A DNA stretch of 64,000 nucleotides from Burkholderia ubonensis subsp. mesacidophila (lineage in GTDB: Bacteria; Pseudomonadota; Gammaproteobacteria; Burkholderiales; Burkholderiaceae). Location: the NCBI RefSeq assembly GCF_002097715.1, contig NZ_CP020737.1, forward strand, positions 2,108,001 through 2,172,000, in the 5' to 3' direction. Positions 20,112 to 28,714 of the stretch are shown here, in pieces (positions within the stretch are counted from its first letter, which is position 1; every line of letters begins with the position of its first letter). The notes below the pieces were generated by a model. The model did not search any database, had not been told where the DNA came from, and worked only from the letters and a program-made list of their open reading frames with translations. The position numbers and the translations under genes are program-made.

Positions 20112-20609
20112 TCAGCCGGCGAGCGACGACGACTCGGCGGGCGCCGCCGCGTCCCGCACGATGGTGATCGGCTTGACGCCGAGCAGCGCCGCGAGCGGCG
20201 ACGCGGGTTGCGCGAGCTCGCCGAGCGTGTGCTGGTCGAGTTCCGCGAAGAATGCGTCGCGCGCCGCCGCCAGCACGCCCTTCAGGCGACACTGCGGCTC
20301 GATGACGCACGCACGCGGCGATTCTCCGCCGGCAAAGCAGCCGACCAGCGCGAAATCGTTCTCGGTCTCCCGCACGACCTGGCCGACCGTCAGCCGCGCC
20401 GAGTGCGGGAACAGCCGCAGCCCGCCGTTGCGGCCGCGGACGGTATCGACCCAGCCGAGCTCGCCGAGGCGCTGCACGACCTTCATCAGATGGTTCTTCG
20501 AGATGCCGTAGGCGTCCGAAATCTCCTGGATCGTCGCGAGCCCCTCGCCGCGCACGGCGAGGTACAGCATGACTCTCAGCGAGTAGTCGGTGTAGTCGGT
20601 CAGTCTCAT
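20112..20609 (-). CDS. nsrR: NsrR-like Rrf2 family regulator (Fe-S, nitric-oxide sensing)
   Basis: A 165-residue repressor with an N-terminal winged helix (MRLTDYTDYSLRVMLYLA, ISDAYGISKNHLMKVVQRLGELGWVDTVRGRNGGL) and three cysteines, Cys91, Cys101 and Cys107, in the iron-sulfur segment. In NsrR such a [4Fe-4S] cluster is destroyed by NO. The Cys91-Cys101 gap is longer than in E. coli NsrR (Cys91-Cys96). It is divergent from a truncated-haemoglobin gene, a plausible NO-detoxification target. IscR is less likely because its cysteine spacing differs. Confidence 0.8.
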   Translation of the reverse strand: MRLTDYTDYSLRVMLYLAVRGEGLATIQEISDAYGISKNHLMKVVQRLGELGWVDTVRGRNGGLRLFPHSARLTVGQVVRETENDFALVGCFAGGESPRACVIEPQCRLKGVLAAARDAFFAELDQHTLGELAQPASPLAALLGVKPITIVRDAAAPAESSSLAG

Positions 20610-20708
20610 GGATGAAAGCGGTGTTTGATGATCGTGAACTGATTATGCGCGCCCCGGCGGACGGTCCGGCTCGCGGCCCCGGTTGCCGGGACGGCCGGCG
20701 CGCAATAA

Positions 20709-20721
20709 GATGCGTGGCATC
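20709..20721. promoter_or_regulatory. Short palindrome between nsrR and the haemoglobin gene
   Basis: GATGC-gtg-GCATC, preceded by AATAA, in the divergent intergenic region. It contains an NsrR half-site-like AAGATGC, but the spacing is not that of the classic 11-1-11 NsrR operator, so the assignment is tentative. Confidence 0.33.
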
Positions 20722-20806
20722 AGCACGTTTATCGAGGGGTTGGCCGACGTTATTGTGCGTCAAAATCATGCCGGCGTCCCGCCCTTCTCCCGGCCCCTTT
20801 ATCGTC

Positions 20807-21355
20807 ATGACCGCCACGCCTACCCCGCCCGACGCCGCGCCGAACCGGCCCCGCGACGCGGAACCCACCGAAGACAACATCCGCGCGCTCGTCTACGCGT
20901 TCTACGACCGCGTGCGCGCCGATCCACTGCTCGGGCCCGTGTTCGACGGCAAGCTGGCCGGCCGCTGGGACGAGCACCTGCCGAAGATGGTGACTTTCTG
21001 GTCGAGCCTCGTGCTCGGCACCAAGGGCTATCGCGGCAACGTGCAGCAGGCGCACCAGCCGCTCGACGGCCTCGAGCCCTGGCATTTCAGCCGCTGGCTG
21101 GCGCTGTTCCTGAAGACGGTCGAAGCGCGCTACATGCCGCCTGCGGCGGTCCGCTTCATGGAGCCGGCGCTGCGGATCGCGCAAAGCCTGCAGTTGAGCC
21201 GCTTCGGCTGGGATTACCAGATTCCGCCCGAACAGCAAGCGCTGCTCGACGCGGTCGCGCCGCGCCGCCGCGACGATCCCGACCACCCGCCGTCGCGCAC
21301 GCGCGGCGAGCCGTTCCCGGCGAAGATCATCGGGCGCCGCTCGTCGGAGGATTGA
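20807..21355 (+). CDS. Group III truncated haemoglobin
   Basis: A 182-residue protein whose core (residues about 20-140) is a 2-on-2 globin of group III: NIRALVYAFYDRVRADPLLGPVFDG, WDEHLPKMVTFWSSLVLG, and the proximal His region HQPLDGLEPWHFSRWL. A Pro/Arg-rich C-terminus extends beyond the fold. Such haemoglobins bind O2 and NO; placement opposite an NsrR-like gene points to NO defence. The ATG at 20807 is used; an ATG at 20768 in frame is a possible alternative. Confidence 0.85.
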   Translation: MTATPTPPDAAPNRPRDAEPTEDNIRALVYAFYDRVRADPLLGPVFDGKLAGRWDEHLPKMVTFWSSLVLGTKGYRGNVQQAHQPLDGLEPWHFSRWLALFLKTVEARYMPPAAVRFMEPALRIAQSLQLSRFGWDYQIPPEQQALLDAVAPRRRDDPDHPPSRTRGEPFPAKIIGRRSSED

Positions 21356-21476
21356 GCCGCGCGGCACCTTGACGCAGGTCAGGCCCCATCCTGCTGCGGC
21401 GCAGTGACGCAGCCCCTGCGTGGCCCGCGCGCAACGCCGGCCGGCGGCCGGCGGGGCCTTATCCCTTAAGCCCCGC

Positions 21477-21953
21477 TCAGCGCGGCGCGTTGCCCGATTC
21501 GACGCCCCAGCGCGCGAGCGCGGCGTCGTCGGTGCTGCGGGCATCCACCCAGCGCTCGCCGTCGGGCGTCGTTTCCTTCTTCCAGAACGGCGCCTGGGTC
21601 TTCAGGTAGTCCATCACGAACTCGCACGACGCGAACGCATCGCCGCGGTGCGCGGCGACCGTCGCGACCAGCACGATCTGGTCGAGCGGATACAGCTTGC
21701 CGACCCGGTGCACGATCGCGACGTCGATGCCCGGCCAGCGCCGGCACGCGTCGGCGGCGATCTGCTCGAGCGCCTTCTCGGTCATCCCCGGATAGTGCTC
21801 GAGCTCCATCGCAGCGACCGATTCGCCGTCGTTCAGGTCGCGCACCGTGCCGACGAAGCAGGCGATCGCGCCGATCCTCGGGTTGCGCGCGCGCAGCGCC
21901 GCCACCTCGGCATTCAGGTCGAAATCGTCGGTTTGGACTCGCACCATTGCCAT
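21477..21953 (-). CDS. moaE: Molybdopterin synthase catalytic subunit MoaE
   Basis: MoaE with MoaD-thiocarboxylate converts cyclic pyranopterin monophosphate to molybdopterin. The 158-residue protein has the family landmarks ACFVGTVRD, LEHYPGMTEKALEQI, the HRVGKLYPLDQIVLVAT strand and the catalytic PFWKKE lysines near residue 122. Nine bases separate it from moaD, so the moeA-moaD-moaE genes form an operon. Confidence 0.97.
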   Translation of the reverse strand: MAMVRVQTDDFDLNAEVAALRARNPRIGAIACFVGTVRDLNDGESVAAMELEHYPGMTEKALEQIAADACRRWPGIDVAIVHRVGKLYPLDQIVLVATVAAHRGDAFASCEFVMDYLKTQAPFWKKETTPDGERWVDARSTDDAALARWGVESGNAPR

Positions 21954-21962
21954 CGCGCCTCC

Positions 21963-22220
21963 TCAGCCGCCCGTCACCGGCGGAAAGAACGCGACCTCGC
22001 AGCCGTCGGTGATCCGCGTGGCGGCGTCGGTCATTTCGTGATTGCAGGCCATGCGCAGCGCGCGGCCTTCCGCGAGGGTATCGGCCCACGCGCCGCCGCG
22101 CATGCGCAGCCAAGCGCGCACATCGCCGACGGTCGTCACGCCATCCGGCACGTCGACCTGCTCGTCGGCGACGCCCAGCGCCTCGCGGACGCTCGCAAAA
22201 AATTTCAGTTGAATCTTCAT
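21963..22220 (-). CDS. moaD: Molybdopterin synthase sulfur carrier subunit MoaD
   Basis: A ubiquitin-like sulfur carrier of 85 residues. The C-terminus ends in the obligatory Gly-Gly (FFPPVTGG), which is adenylated and thiocarboxylated. The start is the ATG at 22220 (MKIQLKFFASVREALG); the longer upstream frame runs into moeA. It lies 19 bases after moeA. Confidence 0.96.
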   Translation of the reverse strand: MKIQLKFFASVREALGVADEQVDVPDGVTTVGDVRAWLRMRGGAWADTLAEGRALRMACNHEMTDAATRITDGCEVAFFPPVTGG

Positions 22221-22239
22221 GTCGAAAGGAGCCGCCCCG

Positions 22240-23487
22240 TCAGGACAGCAGTTCGGAAAACGGCAGGAAGCGGACGGTCTCGCCCGCGCTGATCGCATGG
22301 TGCGGCGGATTGTCTATCAGGCCGTCGCCCCACACCGTCGACGTCAGCACCGCCGAGCTCTGGTTCGGAAACAGGTCGAGGCCGCCCGCCGAATTGATGC
22401 GCGCGCGCAGGAACTCGTTGCGCCGGTCGGACTTGCCCTGTGTGAAGTCGGCACGCAGCGACAGCGCCCGCGGTGCAACGTCGCGCACGCCGGACAGGCG
22501 CAGCAGGAACGGCCGGACGAACAGCAGGAACGTGACGAAGCTCGACACCGGATTGCCGGGCAGCCCGATGAAGTGCGCGTCGGGCCGGCTGTCGCCGCGC
22601 CGGATCGCGCCGAACGCGAGCGGCTTGCCGGGCTTCATCGCGATCTGCCACAGCGCGAGCCGGCCTTCGGCCTCGACCGCGGGCTTCACGTGGTCCTCGT
22701 CGCCGACCGACACGCCGCCGCTCGTGAGGATCACGTCATGGTCGCGCGCGGCCTCGCGCAGGGTGTCGCGGGTCGCCGCGAGCGAATCGGGCACGATCCC
22801 GTAATCGGTCACGTGGCAGCCGAGCCGCTCCAGCAGCCCGCGCAGCGTGAAACGGTTCGAGTTGTAGATCGCGCCCGGCTTGAGCGGCTCGCCGGGCATC
22901 GTCAGTTCGTCGCCCGTGAAGAACACCGCGACCTTGATCCGCCAAGCGACCGACAGCTGCGCGCAGCCGACCGAGGCGGCGAGACCCAGCGCCTGCGGCG
23001 TCAGCCGGGTGCCGGCGGGCAGGATCACCGCACCACGCCGAATGTCGGCGCCCTGCGCGGTGATCCATTCGCCGGGCTTCGGCGTATGCAGGATTTCGAC
23101 CGCGTCGCCGTCGGCTTCGGTCTGCTCCTGCATGACAACCGCGTCGGCGCCGGGCGGCACCGTCGCGCCGGTGAAGATGCGCGCCGCGGTGCCGGCCGCA
23201 AGCGGCGCGGCCGGATGGCCGGCGGGAATGCGCTGCGACACCGGCAGGCGCCGCTCGCCGTGCAGCAGGTCGGCGACGCGCACCGCGTAGCCGTCCATCG
23301 CGCTGGTGTGCATCGGCGGCACGTCGAGCGGCGACTCGACGTCGGCCGCCAGCACGCGGCCGAGCGCGTCGAGCGTCGCGACGGATTCGGCGCCGGCAAG
23401 CAACGTTGCGGCGTCGAGCAGCGCGGCCAGCGCCTCGGCGGTCGACAGCATCGGCGCGCGCGGCGCCGCGGGATTCGGGTTCGACAT
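22240..23487 (-). CDS. moeA: Molybdopterin molybdenumtransferase MoeA
   Basis: MoeA inserts molybdate into adenylylated molybdopterin. The 415-residue protein contains the MoeA landmarks MHTSAMDGYAVR, the beta-barrel region with IFTGATVPPGADAVVMQE, and the MPT-binding domain with TGDEL, YNSNRFTLRGLLERLG, ILTSGGVSVGDEDHVK and GLPGNPVSSFVTF. The start is the ATG at 23487 (MSNPNP), since the frame further upstream has the composition of non-coding sequence and includes the promoter. Confidence 0.96.
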   Translation of the reverse strand: MSNPNPAAPRAPMLSTAEALAALLDAATLLAGAESVATLDALGRVLAADVESPLDVPPMHTSAMDGYAVRVADLLHGERRLPVSQRIPAGHPAAPLAAGTAARIFTGATVPPGADAVVMQEQTEADGDAVEILHTPKPGEWITAQGADIRRGAVILPAGTRLTPQALGLAASVGCAQLSVAWRIKVAVFFTGDELTMPGEPLKPGAIYNSNRFTLRGLLERLGCHVTDYGIVPDSLAATRDTLREAARDHDVILTSGGVSVGDEDHVKPAVEAEGRLALWQIAMKPGKPLAFGAIRRGDSRPDAHFIGLPGNPVSSFVTFLLFVRPFLLRLSGVRDVAPRALSLRADFTQGKSDRRNEFLRARINSAGGLDLFPNQSSAVLTSTVWGDGLIDNPPHHAISAGETVRFLPFSELLS

Positions 23488-23521
23488 CGATGGAATCGGG
23501 AATCGTGGGAAGCAATATGCC

Positions 23522-23527
23522 ATTGTA
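23522..23527 (-). promoter_or_regulatory. -10-like element of moeA
   Basis: TACAAT on the minus strand (23527 to 23522), giving a leader of about 28 nt. No clear -35 was seen. Confidence 0.4.
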
Positions 23528-23692
23528 GCGACGCGATCGGGCCGGCGTGCGATATGGCGGACATGCGGAAACCGTGATCCGCGCAACAGCGCGGGACTGT
23601 CGCTTATTTCAAACGGCGTTCTGCGGCAGGCCGGGCCGGTTGCCTCGCGGCCATCCTCGCAGGAACGGCCACGCCCGAGCGCACCACCAAGC

Positions 23693-23740
23693 AAAACGGC
23701 CGGAACGCCGATCCGTTCGACGAATCGGCGTTCCGGCCGT
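23693..23740 (-). terminator. Terminator of thrC with perfect 17-bp stem
   Basis: Perfect inverted repeat with 17-base arms (23696-23712 and 23724-23740) around an 11-base loop. On the minus strand it is followed by a short run of four T. It begins 33 bases after the thrC stop. The rest of the gap up to moeA holds only the moeA promoter. Confidence 0.7.
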
Positions 23741-23773
23741 CCGGCGCTGCCGGGCCCGCAGCCCGGCAGCGCG

Positions 23774-25225
23774 TCATGCGCCCGTATGCGCGGCGATGAA
23801 TGCCTTGACCTGCTGCGCGTCGGCGTTCACGACCTCGAAACGCTGCGGCAGCGCCTCGAGCCCGTCGAATGCGGCCGGCCGCTCGGCTTCGCGATCGAGC
23901 GCTTCGCGGATCGTCTCGCCGAATTTGATCGGCTGAGCCGTCTCGAGCACGACCATCGGCACGCCCGCGTCGAGATGCTCGCGCGCGACTTTCACGCCGT
24001 CGGCCGTGTGCGTATCGATCATCGTGTCGTAGCGCGAGAACACGTCGCGGATCGTCGCGATGCGGTCCGTGTGGCTGCTGCGGCCCGACACGAACCCGAA
24101 CTCGGCGACGCGCGCGAAATCGCCGCTCGCGGCCAGATCGAAGCCGCCCTTCTCCTCGACGTCGCGGAACAGCTGCATCACGCGCGCCGGATCGCGGCCG
24201 AGCAGGTCGAACACGAAGCGCTCGAAGTTCGACGCCTTCGAGATGTCCATGCTCGGGCTGCTCGTGTGATACGTGTGCTCGGCGCTGCGCACGAGGTACG
24301 CGCCGGTGCGGAAGAACTCGTCGAGCACGTCGTTCTCGTTGGTCGCAACGACGAGCTTCGCGATCGGCAGCCCCATCATCCGCGCGATGTGGCCCGCGCA
24401 GACGTTGCCGAAGTTGCCCGACGGCACCGTGAACGACACGCGCTCGTCGTTGCTCTTCGTCGCGGCGAAATAGCCCTTGAAGTAGTACACGACCTGCGCG
24501 ACGACGCGCGCCCAGTTGATCGAGTTGACGGTGCCGATCTTGTGCTTCGCCTTGTATGCGTGATCGTTCGACACGGCCTTCACGATGTCCTGGCAGTCGT
24601 CGAACACGCCTTCGACCGCGAGGTTGAAGATGTTCGGATCCTGCAGGCTGAACATCTGGGCCGTCTGGAACGCGCTCATCTTCTTGTGCGGCGACAGCAT
24701 GAACACGCGCACGCCGGCCTTGCCGCGCATCGCATATTCGGCCGCGCTGCCCGTGTCGCCCGACGTCGCGCCGAGAATGTTCAGCGCTTCGCCGTGCTTC
24801 GCGAGCGTGTACTCGAACAGGTTGCCGAGCAGCTGCATCGCCATGTCCTTGAACGCGAGCGTCGGGCCGTTCGACAGTTCGAGCAGCGACAGCGCCGCAC
24901 CGTTCTCGGTACCGAGCGTCTTCAGCGGCGTGATGTCGGACGCGTTCTCGCCGTGGCGCGTGTTGCTGTACACGGCAGCCGTGTAGGTGCGGCGCGTGAT
25001 CGCGCGCAGGTCGTCGGCCGGGATGTCGTTGCTGAACTTCGACAGGATCTCGAATGCGAGATCCGCGTACGGCAGCGTGCGCCAGCGGGCGAGCTCGTCG
25101 GCCGAGACCTTTGGATACTCGGTGGGCAGGTAGAGCCCGCCGTCCTTCGCGAGGCCGCCGAGCAGGATGTCGGAGAACGTGTGGCGCTCGCCGATGCCGG
25201 CGCCGCGCGTGGAGATGTAGTTCAT
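23774..25225 (-). CDS. thrC: Threonine synthase
   Basis: PLP enzyme converting O-phosphohomoserine to threonine. The 483-residue protein is of the long (fungal/proteobacterial) type: MNYISTRGAGI, the PLP lysine in NGPTLAFKDMAMQLLGN (about residue 110), LGATSGDTGSAAEYAMRG, the phosphate-binding SGNFGNVCAG. It directly follows hom (10-base gap), and both are needed for threonine. GCGGAAGAC precedes the ATG. Confidence 0.97.
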   Translation of the reverse strand: MNYISTRGAGIGERHTFSDILLGGLAKDGGLYLPTEYPKVSADELARWRTLPYADLAFEILSKFSNDIPADDLRAITRRTYTAAVYSNTRHGENASDITPLKTLGTENGAALSLLELSNGPTLAFKDMAMQLLGNLFEYTLAKHGEALNILGATSGDTGSAAEYAMRGKAGVRVFMLSPHKKMSAFQTAQMFSLQDPNIFNLAVEGVFDDCQDIVKAVSNDHAYKAKHKIGTVNSINWARVVAQVVYYFKGYFAATKSNDERVSFTVPSGNFGNVCAGHIARMMGLPIAKLVVATNENDVLDEFFRTGAYLVRSAEHTYHTSSPSMDISKASNFERFVFDLLGRDPARVMQLFRDVEEKGGFDLAASGDFARVAEFGFVSGRSSHTDRIATIRDVFSRYDTMIDTHTADGVKVAREHLDAGVPMVVLETAQPIKFGETIREALDREAERPAAFDGLEALPQRFEVVNADAQQVKAFIAAHTGA

Positions 25226-25235
25226 GTCTTCCGCC

Positions 25236-26564
25236 TCAGTTCAGCGCTTCCATGCGCAGCTTCGTGACCTTCGAGACGACCGTCGCGAGCGCTTCGATGC
25301 GCGCGATCGCCGCGTTGACGTTCTTCTCGATCGTCTCGTGCGTGATCAGGATGATGTCGGTCTCGCCGTTCGCGTCGTCGACCTGCTCCGACTCCTTCTG
25401 CAGCAGCGCGTCGATCGAGATGCCCGAATCGGCGAGGATGCGCGTGATGTCCGCAAGCACGCCGGTCTGGTCGGCGACGCGCAGGCGCAGGTAGTAGCCG
25501 CTCGTCACTTCCTCGATCGGCAGGATCGGCGTGTTCGACAGGCTGTCCGGCTGGAACGCGAGATGCGGCACGCGATGCTCGGGGTCGGCCGTGTGCAGGC
25601 GCGTGACGTCGACGAGATCCGCGACGACCGCCGACGCGGTCGGCTCCGCGCCCGCGCCCTTGCCGTAGTACAGCGTCGTGCCGACCGCGTCGCCGTGCAC
25701 GACAACCGCGTTCATCGCGCCCTCGACGTTCGCGAGCAGGCGCTTCTCCGGGATCAGCGTCGGATGCACGCGCAGCTCGATGCCGTTTTCGGCGCGGCGC
25801 GTGATGCCGAGCAGCTTGATCCGGTAGCCGAGCTCTTCCGCGTAGCGGATGTCGGTCGCGTCGAGCTTGCTGATGCCCTCGACGTACGCACGGTCGAACT
25901 GCACCGGCACGCCGAACGCGATCGCGCTCATGATCGTCGCCTTGTGCGCGGCGTCGACGCCTTCGATGTCGAAGGTCGGGTCGGCTTCCGCGTAGCCGAG
26001 TTCCTGCGCCGCCTTCAGCGCGGTCGCGAAATCGAGGCCGCGGTCGCGCATTTCCGACAGGATGTAGTTGGTCGTGCCGTTGATGATGCCGGCGATGTAC
26101 TGGATGCGGTTCGCGGTCAGGCCTTCGCGCAGCGCCTTGATGATCGGGATGCCGCCCGCGACGGCCGCCTCGAACGCGACCATCACGCCCTTCTCGCGCG
26201 CCGCCTCGAAGATCTCGGTGCCGTGCACCGCGAGGAGCGCCTTGTTCGCGGTCACGACGTGCTTGCCGTTCGAGATCGCGCGCAGCACGAGCTCGCGCGC
26301 GACGCCGGTGCCGCCGATCATCTCGGCGATGATCGCGATCGACGGATCGTCGACGACCGCGTTGAAGTCATCGGTGATCTGCGCGCTGCCGGCGTCGCCG
26401 GCGAGCGCGGCCTGCGCCTTGGCGGGGTTGCGCACCGCGATGCGGGCGACCTCGATGCCGCGCCCCGCGCGACGTTTGATTTCTTCCTGGTTGCGGCGCA
26501 GCACCTTGAAGGTGCCGCTGCCTACCGTGCCGAAGCCCAACAGGCCAACTTTGATCGGTTCCAT
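25236..26564 (-). CDS. hom: Homoserine dehydrogenase
   Basis: Reduces aspartate semialdehyde to homoserine with NAD(P)H. The 442-residue protein is the monofunctional form: Rossmann motif GFGTVGSGTF at residues 10-19, the catalytic region with GIINGTTNYILSEM and the lysine-bearing EADPTFDIEGVDAAHKATI, and a C-terminal ACT domain from about residue 350 (YYLRLRVADQTGVLADITRILADSGISID) for threonine feedback. It lies between alaA and thrC. Confidence 0.97.
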   Translation of the reverse strand: MEPIKVGLLGFGTVGSGTFKVLRRNQEEIKRRAGRGIEVARIAVRNPAKAQAALAGDAGSAQITDDFNAVVDDPSIAIIAEMIGGTGVARELVLRAISNGKHVVTANKALLAVHGTEIFEAAREKGVMVAFEAAVAGGIPIIKALREGLTANRIQYIAGIINGTTNYILSEMRDRGLDFATALKAAQELGYAEADPTFDIEGVDAAHKATIMSAIAFGVPVQFDRAYVEGISKLDATDIRYAEELGYRIKLLGITRRAENGIELRVHPTLIPEKRLLANVEGAMNAVVVHGDAVGTTLYYGKGAGAEPTASAVVADLVDVTRLHTADPEHRVPHLAFQPDSLSNTPILPIEEVTSGYYLRLRVADQTGVLADITRILADSGISIDALLQKESEQVDDANGETDIILITHETIEKNVNAAIARIEALATVVSKVTKLRMEALN

Positions 26565-26618
26565 GCTGCGTGTGATCGTGAGTAAAAGTTAAAAACGAAT
26601 GGCGCGGTGTCGCCCGGC

Positions 26619-27857
26619 TCAGACCGAATGACGCTTGCGATAGCCGTCGAGGAAGCGCGCGATCCGGTTGATCGAATCGGTCAGGTCGTCGAGATTCGGC
26701 AGGAACACGACGCGGAAATGATCCGGCGTCGGCCAGTTGAAGCCGGTGCCCTGCACGAGCAGCACGCGCTCCTCGAGCAGCAGGTCGAGAATGAACTGCT
26801 GGTCGTTCTGGATCGGATAGAGCTTCGGGTCGAGCCGCGGGAACATGTAGAGCGCGGCCTGCGGCTTCACGCAGGTCACGCCCGGAATCGACGTGAGCAT
26901 GTCGTACGCGAGCTCGCGCTGCTTGTACAGGCGCCCCGACGGCACGATCAGCTCGTTGATGCTCTGGTAGCCGCCGAGCGCCGTCTGGATCGCGAACTGC
27001 CCCGGCACGTTCGCGCACAGCCGCATCGACGACAGGATGCCGAGCCCCTCGAGGTAGTCCTTCGCGCGCCGGCGGTTGTCGCCGCCGAGGCCCGACACGG
27101 CCATCCAGCCCGCGCGGTAGCCGCATGAGCGGTAGCTCTTCGACAGGCTGTTGAACGTGACGGTGATCACGTCCTCCGACAGCGCGCCCATCGCCGTGTG
27201 CTCGCGGCCGTCGTAGACGATCTTGTCGTAGACCTCGTCGGCGAACACGATCAGCCCGTGCTGGCGCGCGATCTCGAGCAGCTCGAGCAGCAATTCGTCC
27301 GAATAAAGCGCGCCCGTCGGGTTGTTCGGGTTGATCACGACGATCGCCTTCGTGTTCGGCGTGATCTTGCGGCGGATGTCGTCGAGGTCGGGCATCCAGT
27401 CGTTCTGCTCGTCGCAGACGTAGTGGACCGGCGTGCCGCCCGACAGGCTGACCGCAGCCGTCCACAGCGGGTAGTCGGGCGCGGGCAGCAGCACCTCGTC
27501 GCCGTCGTTCAAGAGCCCCTGGGTCGCCATCACGATCAGCTCGGACGCGCCGTTGCCGATGTAGATGTCGTCGAGGCCGACCCCGACCACGCCCTTCTGC
27601 TGGGTGTAGTGCATCACCGCCTTGCGCGCCGAGAACACGCCCTTCGAGTCCGAATAGCCCGACGACGTCGGCAGGTTGCGGATCATGTCCTGGATGATCT
27701 CGTCCGGCGCGTCGAAACCGAACGGCGCGAGGTTGCCGATGTTCAGCTTGATGATGCGGTGGCCTTCTTCCTCGAGGCGCTTCGCGTGCTCGAGCACCGG
27801 GCCACGAATGTCGTAGCAGACGTTGAGCAGCTTGTTCGATTTCTGGATCGGTTTCAC
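26619..27857 (-). CDS. alaA: Alanine-synthesising transaminase AlaA
   Basis: A class I PLP aminotransferase making alanine from pyruvate and glutamate. The 412-residue protein starts MKPIQKSNKLLNVCYDIRG, nearly the same as E. coli AlaA (YfbQ), and keeps INPNNPTGALYS, the ADEVYDKI cofactor Asp/Tyr box, the PLP lysine in SLSKSYRSCGYRAGW and MRLCANVPGQFAIQTALGG. The start codon is GTG at 27857, with AGGAACC upstream. It is the first of three amino-acid genes (alaA-hom-thrC). Confidence 0.93.
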   Translation of the reverse strand: MKPIQKSNKLLNVCYDIRGPVLEHAKRLEEEGHRIIKLNIGNLAPFGFDAPDEIIQDMIRNLPTSSGYSDSKGVFSARKAVMHYTQQKGVVGVGLDDIYIGNGASELIVMATQGLLNDGDEVLLPAPDYPLWTAAVSLSGGTPVHYVCDEQNDWMPDLDDIRRKITPNTKAIVVINPNNPTGALYSDELLLELLEIARQHGLIVFADEVYDKIVYDGREHTAMGALSEDVITVTFNSLSKSYRSCGYRAGWMAVSGLGGDNRRRAKDYLEGLGILSSMRLCANVPGQFAIQTALGGYQSINELIVPSGRLYKQRELAYDMLTSIPGVTCVKPQAALYMFPRLDPKLYPIQNDQQFILDLLLEERVLLVQGTGFNWPTPDHFRVVFLPNLDDLTDSINRIARFLDGYRKRHSV

Positions 27858-28017
27858 GACGACACGGTTCCTGGATAATGCCTGGCGGCCTGGGGACGGG
27901 AATCGAAACTGGAGAGCGGCCGGTGCGCGCGCTGTCTAGGCTGGACGATTTTGGGGCGGCCGGGCGCGGCTTGTGGCGACGCACGACGCGGATGCCGCCC
28001 GGGGGCGGCCAAAAAGT

Positions 28018-28023
28018 TATAAT
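28018..28023 (+). promoter_or_regulatory. Consensus -10 (TATAAT) upstream of the Mth938-like gene
   Basis: TATAAT in AAAAAGTTATAATTTAGCGG. No -35 was seen in the GC-rich upstream sequence. Transcription from about 28030 would leave a very GC-rich leader of about 180 nt if the TTG at 28212 is the start. The gap 27858-28017 otherwise holds nothing I can assign. Confidence 0.5.
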
Positions 28024-28211
28024 TTAGCGGATTTTGGCCGACTTTCGCAATGCACAAAGCCGCGCCGGGCCCGCGCCGTCAGGCGTCCCGCGCGCACCGC
28101 GCGCGAAACCGGCCGTCCGGGCCCGCGTGGCCCGGCTGGGTGGCCCGACCCGGGCGGCCCCGCCTGGGCGGCCCCGTCGAATCCCCCTATCGGAACTGCG
28201 GACATACTGAT

Positions 28212-28601
28212 TTGAAACTGCACCAGGACGCGAGCGGCGCGCTCAACACCGTTACCGGCTATGGCCCCGATTATGTCGACGTCAATCTCCAGCGTCACGA
28301 ACAGAGCGTCATCGTCCTGCCCGGCGGGCCGGTGCTCGCGTGGCCGGTGTCGTCGTTCGACGCGCTCGCGCCCGAGCATTTCGCGATGCTGCTCGAACCG
28401 GCGCCCGAGGTCGTGATCTTCGGCAGCGGCACCCGCCTGCGCTTCCCCCATCCGCGCCTCGTCGCGGCGCTCACCGCGCAGCGCATCGGCGTCGAGACGA
28501 TGGATTTCCAGGCCGCCTGCCGCACCTACAACATCCTGATGGCCGAAGGCCGCAAAGTTGCCGCCGCGCTCTTAATTGAACGTAAATCCCCGATGCGGTA
28601 A
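28212..28601 (+). CDS. Mth938-like domain protein (DUF498/NDUFAF3 family)
   Basis: A 129-residue protein with the Mth938/DUF498 fold: LKLHQDASGALNTVTGYGPDYVDVN, the core VVIFGSGTRLRFPHPRLVAAL, and GVETMDFQAACRTYNILMAEGRKVAAALL. Relatives include the mitochondrial complex I assembly factor NDUFAF3; the bacterial role is unclear. The conserved part begins at a TTG (28212). An in-frame ATG at 28050 would add 54 Pro/Arg/Gly-rich residues that look like untranslated GC-rich sequence. The arn operon follows, with its own candidate promoter in the end of this gene. Confidence 0.82.
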   Translation: MKLHQDASGALNTVTGYGPDYVDVNLQRHEQSVIVLPGGPVLAWPVSSFDALAPEHFAMLLEPAPEVVIFGSGTRLRFPHPRLVAALTAQRIGVETMDFQAACRTYNILMAEGRKVAAALLIERKSPMR

Positions 28602-28604
28602 AAC
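28576..28604 (+). promoter_or_regulatory. Candidate promoter of the arn operon
   Basis: TTGAAC (28576-28581), a 17-base spacer and TAAAAC (28599-28604), overlapping the end of the Mth938-like gene. It gives a leader of about 104 nt before arnT. I did not recognise a PmrA-type operator. Confidence 0.55.
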
Positions 28605-28714
28605 TCTCGCCGGCGCACCGGGCCACGCCAGGCCGGGTCCGATCCCCGGTCCGGCGCATGCCCCGTCGCAAGCCGCCGGCGGCACATCACAACAACCAAC
28701 AGGCTGAAACATCC

